Under the pieces are notes generated by a model, which was not told where the DNA came from, ran no database searches, and worked only from the letters and a program-made list of their open reading frames with translations. Positions 6,229 to 8,582 of a stretch of DNA of 8,582 nucleotides are shown here, one piece after another. The position numbers and the translations under genes are program-made. The stretch comes from CG2-30-40-21 sp043806395 (GTDB lineage: Bacteria; UBA9089; CG2-30-40-21): the NCBI GenBank assembly GCA_043806395.1, contig JAZDHC010000119.1, forward strand, positions 1 through 8,582, given 5' to 3'. The number at the start of each line of letters is the position of its first letter. Position 1 is the stretch's first letter.

Positions 6229-6483
6229 TTACCTCCAATACTTTTCGATTTTGCTGGTTCGATATACAGTTACCACTACAGGAGGATCAATGTTATCTAC
6301 CACAATGGCACGCAACAAAAAAGTTTTGTCATCACCAAAGTTAAATTGTGACTGATAAGCCTTTTTTTCATTCTTTTCTGAAATCACCTGTTGTGGACTC
6401 TCTAAAACAGATTCAAGTAATGTGAAAGGAATTCTTCTCCGCTCTATTTCCTCCCGTGCATGATTAGAAAGCTTGAATCTCAT
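6229..6483 (-). CDS. DUF4258 family small protein, possible toxin-like partner
   Basis: An 84-residue protein with the DUF4258 signature. It begins MRFKLSNHAREEIERRRIP (the usual S-x-HA-x-ER pattern). SPQQVISE and KAYQSQFNFGDDKTFLLRAIV follow, and the end is PPVVVTVYRTSKIEKYWR. The His in NHAR and the final TVYRTSKI motif are the conserved features. The reading frame extends upstream to 6561, but that would overlap ribF and add 26 unrelated residues. ATG 6483 gives the family N-terminus. Its ribosome site AGGAGAGG (6496-6503) is 12 nt away, rather far, and an in-frame TTG at 6495 is an alternative with too short a spacing. The gene starts 31 nt after ribF and is coupled to DUF2283. DUF4258/DUF2283 pairs are candidate toxin-antitoxin modules. 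Biochemical function is unknown. Confidence 0.88.
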   Translation of the reverse strand: MRFKLSNHAREEIERRRIPFTLLESVLESPQQVISEKNEKKAYQSQFNFGDDKTFLLRAIVVDNIDPPVVVTVYRTSKIEKYWR

Positions 6484-6514
6484 TTTTTTACTCAACCTCT
6501 CCTGATTAATCAAT

Positions 6515-7450
6515 TCATAATGCTGAAACAGCCCGCAATATCCCACGAACCATCTCCTCATCCTCTTTTAATTGCCCAAGCAACTCTTCCACACTATCAA
6601 ACCCCTGCTCATCCCTGATCCTATCAATAAATGAAATAAGAATTTCCTTGTCATAAATATCCTCTGCAAAGTCCAGCAGGTGTATCTCAAACCTTAACTC
6701 TTCACCCCGAAATGTCGGGCAATATCCTATATTTGCCATACCGTTATGCCGGATATTATCTATCCATACCCAAACAGCATAAACCCCAATACATGGCATG
6801 AGAATATCATTCTTACATAAACAATTTGCCGTGGGATAGCCTAAAATCCTGCCCCTTTTATCCCCATGGACAACAACTACCTTAATCGTATGTTTGCGAC
6901 CAAGCATATCATTTGCCTGAGCTATCTTGCCCTGAGCAAGGCAGCAGCGAATCTTTGTGCTGCTCACAATTTCATTATTTATCCTGACTGGTGGTATAAC
7001 CTCTGTTTCAAAGCCATATACCTGCCCTAATTCTCTTAAGAGTTCAATCCCGCCTTCTCTATTCTTGCCAAAACTATAATCATAACCTACGCATATCTTC
7101 TTGATGCGTAATCTGTTAACTAATATATCCCAGACAAATTCCTCTGCAGGGATATTTGCTATTTGCCGAGTGAAATCATTGATTATCATCAAGGAAACAC
7201 CCATGGATTCAATCAGCCTGATCCTTTCACTAAGTGGAAGCAGGAATGGTGGTGATTTGCTTAAGATTACCTCTTCCGGGTGCGGGTCAAAGGTCATGAC
7301 CACACTTTCAGCATCACCCTTGGATGCACTCTCAACAACCTCAGTGATAATCTTTTGATGACCAAGATGTACCCCATCAAAGATACCGATAGTCACCACA
7401 CTGGATTGACATTTTAATGGTTCAATTGGGAGTTCATACAACACATTCAT
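6515..7450 (-). CDS. ribF: Bifunctional riboflavin kinase/FAD synthetase
   Basis: A 311-residue enzyme that phosphorylates riboflavin to FMN and adenylylates FMN to FAD in the cytoplasm. The N-terminal nucleotidyltransferase domain has GIFDGVHLGH (22-31), VGYDYSFGKNREGG (121-134) and VSSTKIR (162-168). The C-terminal flavokinase domain has GDKRGRILGYPTAN (196-209), GVYAVWV (222-228), MANIGYCPTF (238-247) and the FEIHLLDF segment carrying the expected catalytic Glu255. Length and domain order are canonical. ATG 7450 is one base after the truB stop, and its AGGTGG site lies within the last truB codons, so the two are translationally coupled. The gene carries a normal complement of motifs and shows no sign of damage. 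DUF4258 follows where rpsO is usually found. Confidence 0.97.
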   Translation of the reverse strand: MNVLYELPIEPLKCQSSVVTIGIFDGVHLGHQKIITEVVESASKGDAESVVMTFDPHPEEVILSKSPPFLLPLSERIRLIESMGVSLMIINDFTRQIANIPAEEFVWDILVNRLRIKKICVGYDYSFGKNREGGIELLRELGQVYGFETEVIPPVRINNEIVSSTKIRCCLAQGKIAQANDMLGRKHTIKVVVVHGDKRGRILGYPTANCLCKNDILMPCIGVYAVWVWIDNIRHNGMANIGYCPTFRGEELRFEIHLLDFAEDIYDKEILISFIDRIRDEQGFDSVEELLGQLKEDEEMVRGILRAVSAL

Positions 7451-7451
7451 C

Positions 7452-8129
7452 TCAAACCACCTTCAGTCTATCTTCTATCATTATTTCTTTTCCCAGCACC
7501 TTCAATGGCACAGCCTCATCTATAGAAAAATCTCCCACCCTCGTCCTTCTAAGAGAGCACATATGAGCACCAACCCCAAGGACATCCCCAATATCAGCAC
7601 ATATCGTCCGTATATATGTGCCAGATGAACAAACTATTCGAAGGCTTGCCTCCTGCCTTTCTGGATCAAAGATGAGCATATCCAGAGCAAATATCTCTAT
7701 CTCTCGTGGCTGCCGTTCTATTACCTGTCCCTCTCTGGCAAACTTATAAAGCGACTTGCCCTTATGTTTGATAGCTGAGACCATGGGGGGGATCTGGGTT
7801 ATCCTGCCTCGAAATCTCTCCAGAGCTGCATGTACCTCTGCCTCTTCAATCTTAATTCCTGTGGTTTCCGTAAGTTTCTCACCCCAGGCATCCTGTGTGG
7901 TAGTAGTAATACCCAATTTCATCCCGGCAATATATTCCTTTTGTGTCTTTTTCATGTCTTCAAAAAGACTTGTTGCCTTTCCCAGAAGCATGATTAATAC
8001 CCCGGTTGCCTCTGGATCCAATGTTCCTGCATGTCCCACCCTGCGTTGCCTGGCAATTGAGCGAATACAATCCACCACATCGTGTGAGGTCATGCCTGCT
8101 GGTTTATCAATAACCAATATTCCATCCAT
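7452..8129 (-). CDS. truB: tRNA pseudouridine(55) synthase, short form
   Basis: A 225-residue enzyme that converts U55 to pseudouridine in the T-loop of tRNAs. Motifs are LVIDKPAGMTSHDVV (5-19), VGHAGTLDPEATGVL (31-45) with catalytic Asp38, PPMVSAIKHKGKSLYK (114-129), SSGTYIRTICADIG (168-181) and LRRTRVGDFSIDEA (193-206). It ends about 20 residues after the last motif, so the C-terminal PUA-like extension of longer TruB proteins (about 290-315 residues) is absent. The catalytic domain looks complete, so this is a short natural form. ATG 8129 has GAGG ten nucleotides upstream and gives the family start. It is the first gene after a strong predicted promoter, with a leader of only about 18 nt. 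Confidence 0.97.
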   Translation of the reverse strand: MDGILVIDKPAGMTSHDVVDCIRSIARQRRVGHAGTLDPEATGVLIMLLGKATSLFEDMKKTQKEYIAGMKLGITTTTQDAWGEKLTETTGIKIEEAEVHAALERFRGRITQIPPMVSAIKHKGKSLYKFAREGQVIERQPREIEIFALDMLIFDPERQEASLRIVCSSGTYIRTICADIGDVLGVGAHMCSLRRTRVGDFSIDEAVPLKVLGKEIMIEDRLKVV

Positions 8130-8153
8130 TTTTTCTCGTCCTCAAATAATTAC

Positions 8154-8182
8154 ACTATAGCATATCTTTATCTAAAATGCAA
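8154..8182 (-). promoter_or_regulatory. Sigma70-type promoter for the truB operon
   Basis: TTGCAT (8177-8182) and TATAGT (8154-8159) are separated by exactly 17 bp on the minus strand. These match TTGACA in four of six positions and TATAAT in five of six. Transcription would begin near 8147, leaving a leader of about 18 nt before truB. It is the best promoter-like sequence I found in the window and is correctly placed to drive all the downstream genes. Confidence 0.75.
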
Positions 8183-8190
8183 GGATTTTT

Positions 8191-8295
8191 TTATTTTGAA
8201 AGTGCAATTGGTGGGTCATTGTTGGAAGAACATGACAAATCTGCTCTCTTTCCTAAATTTTCCTGAGTTAATCCCTGAGCTTTCCTCAATTCCAT
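8191..8295 (-). pseudogene. Remnant of an XRE-family helix-turn-helix gene
   Basis: A 34-codon open frame reads MELRKAQGLTQENLGKRADL and then S, followed by an unrelated CSSNNDPPIALSK. The segment LRKAQGLTQENLGKRADLS is a textbook first half of the HTH_3 (XRE/Cro) DNA-binding domain. The second recognition half (usually a YIS..E.G..NP.L pattern) is missing in all three minus frames. There is no ribosome site at ATG 8295, and the residues expected before ELRK are interrupted by stop codons (TGA in frame, TAG in a neighbouring frame). I read it as a decayed regulator fragment that ends just before the truB promoter. A functional microprotein is unlikely. Confidence 0.55.
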
Positions 8296-8506
8296 TATTC
8301 TATTTCATCTTGTAAAAAAATGACAACATGTTATCTCCACTATCTCCGACTTAAATTGTCCAGCAGGATTTGTGGGTAAGGATAAGGCGGGCGGGGGTTA
8401 GGGGGTGGATATACTTTTGTCCCCTTGAGAAGCCTTTATCTGTTCGACAGGCTGTTACGGAATGGGAATTTGACAGGAGATGCGTACAATATGTTGTCCG
8501 TATTTC

Positions 8507-8535
8507 GTAGGGACATCCCCTTGTGGGTGTCCGTC
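8507..8535. repeat. Short hairpin repeat (GTAGGGACA type)
   Basis: GTAGGGACATCCCCTTGTGG continues into GTGTCC. GGACATCC (8511-8518) pairs with GGGTGTCC (8525-8532) through one G-T wobble around a six-base loop. It resembles the dispersed GTAGGGGCGACC...GGTCGCCC-type palindromes seen in intergenic DNA of many environmental bacteria. Here it is in a divergent form. Confidence 0.5.
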
Positions 8536-8582
8536 TGTTGATTATTCCGTTGCGTTTGTGACCATTTGATGCGTTTTACGGA

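Larger units (their letters stand above)
8183..8582. other. Gene-free region upstream of the truB promoter
   Basis: About 400 bases hold no intact gene on either strand. Besides the XRE remnant (8191-8295) I see two related near-palindromes (8322-8335 and 8484-8498), a G-rich block (8387-8408) and a short hairpin repeat (8507-8535). The composition changes sharply within the region, from AT-rich near truB to G-rich further out. It looks like repeat debris and decayed accessory DNA. The gene expected further upstream is not reached. Confidence 0.6.

Noticed and set aside
7756..8160. 134-codon plus-strand frame opposite truB
   Set aside because: Antisense shadow of truB. Its sequence is low-complexity Ser/Ile/Val-rich without any motif.
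8455..8582. Direct repeats TTACGGA (8455 and 8576) and GATGCGT (8479 and 8568) as target-site duplications
   Set aside because: Seven-base matches in reversed order with no transposase or terminal inverted repeats between them. Chance is a sufficient explanation, and the window ends at the second copy.
1..8582. CRISPR arrays, tRNA or rRNA genes, insertion sequences
   Set aside because: No regularly spaced repeats, cloverleaf-like stretches, rRNA signatures or transposase frames were seen on either strand.

Overview
The window is a compact bacterial gene cluster, entirely on the minus strand, so the order of transcription runs from right to left. It is AT-rich (about 40% GC by eye) with strong AGGAGG-type ribosome binding sites and short gaps or overlaps between genes. 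The content is truB, ribF, a DUF4258/DUF2283 pair, rpsO, two tiny membrane-protein genes, pnp, an M16 peptidase and RNase J. The truB-ribF-rpsO-pnp core is widespread in bacteria. The pnp-M16 order and the presence of RNase J recall Firmicutes and several deep-branching uncultured phyla. The sequence alone does not support a finer placement. The intergenic palindromic repeats are of a kind common in environmental genomes.

Layout by transcription. From 8582 to 8183 there is no intact gene. This stretch holds a short hairpin repeat, a G-rich block, two similar near-palindromes and the remnant of an XRE-type helix-turn-helix gene. A very good sigma70-type promoter (TTGCAT, 17 bp, TATAGT) lies immediately before truB, so this cluster appears to start at truB without infB and rbfA in front of it. 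truB and ribF are almost fused. A DUF4258 gene and a translationally coupled DUF2283 gene, a candidate toxin-antitoxin-like pair, are inserted between ribF and rpsO. After rpsO come a stable hairpin, a 63-residue two-helix membrane protein and a 41-residue single-helix membrane protein. The next stretch, about 135 nt, is a highly structured pnp leader. pnp is followed by a 38-bp perfect palindrome, then the M16 peptidase, then RNase J, whose last residues lie beyond the left edge.

Functionally the cluster combines tRNA modification (TruB), flavin cofactor synthesis (RibF), a ribosomal protein (S15) and two RNA-decay enzymes: PNPase, a 3'-5' phosphorolytic exonuclease, and RNase J, an endonuclease and 5'-3' exonuclease. 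Co-transcription would tie 5' and 3' mRNA turnover together. The least explained parts are the two small membrane proteins between rpsO and pnp, the structured pnp leader and the DUF4258/DUF2283 insertion.
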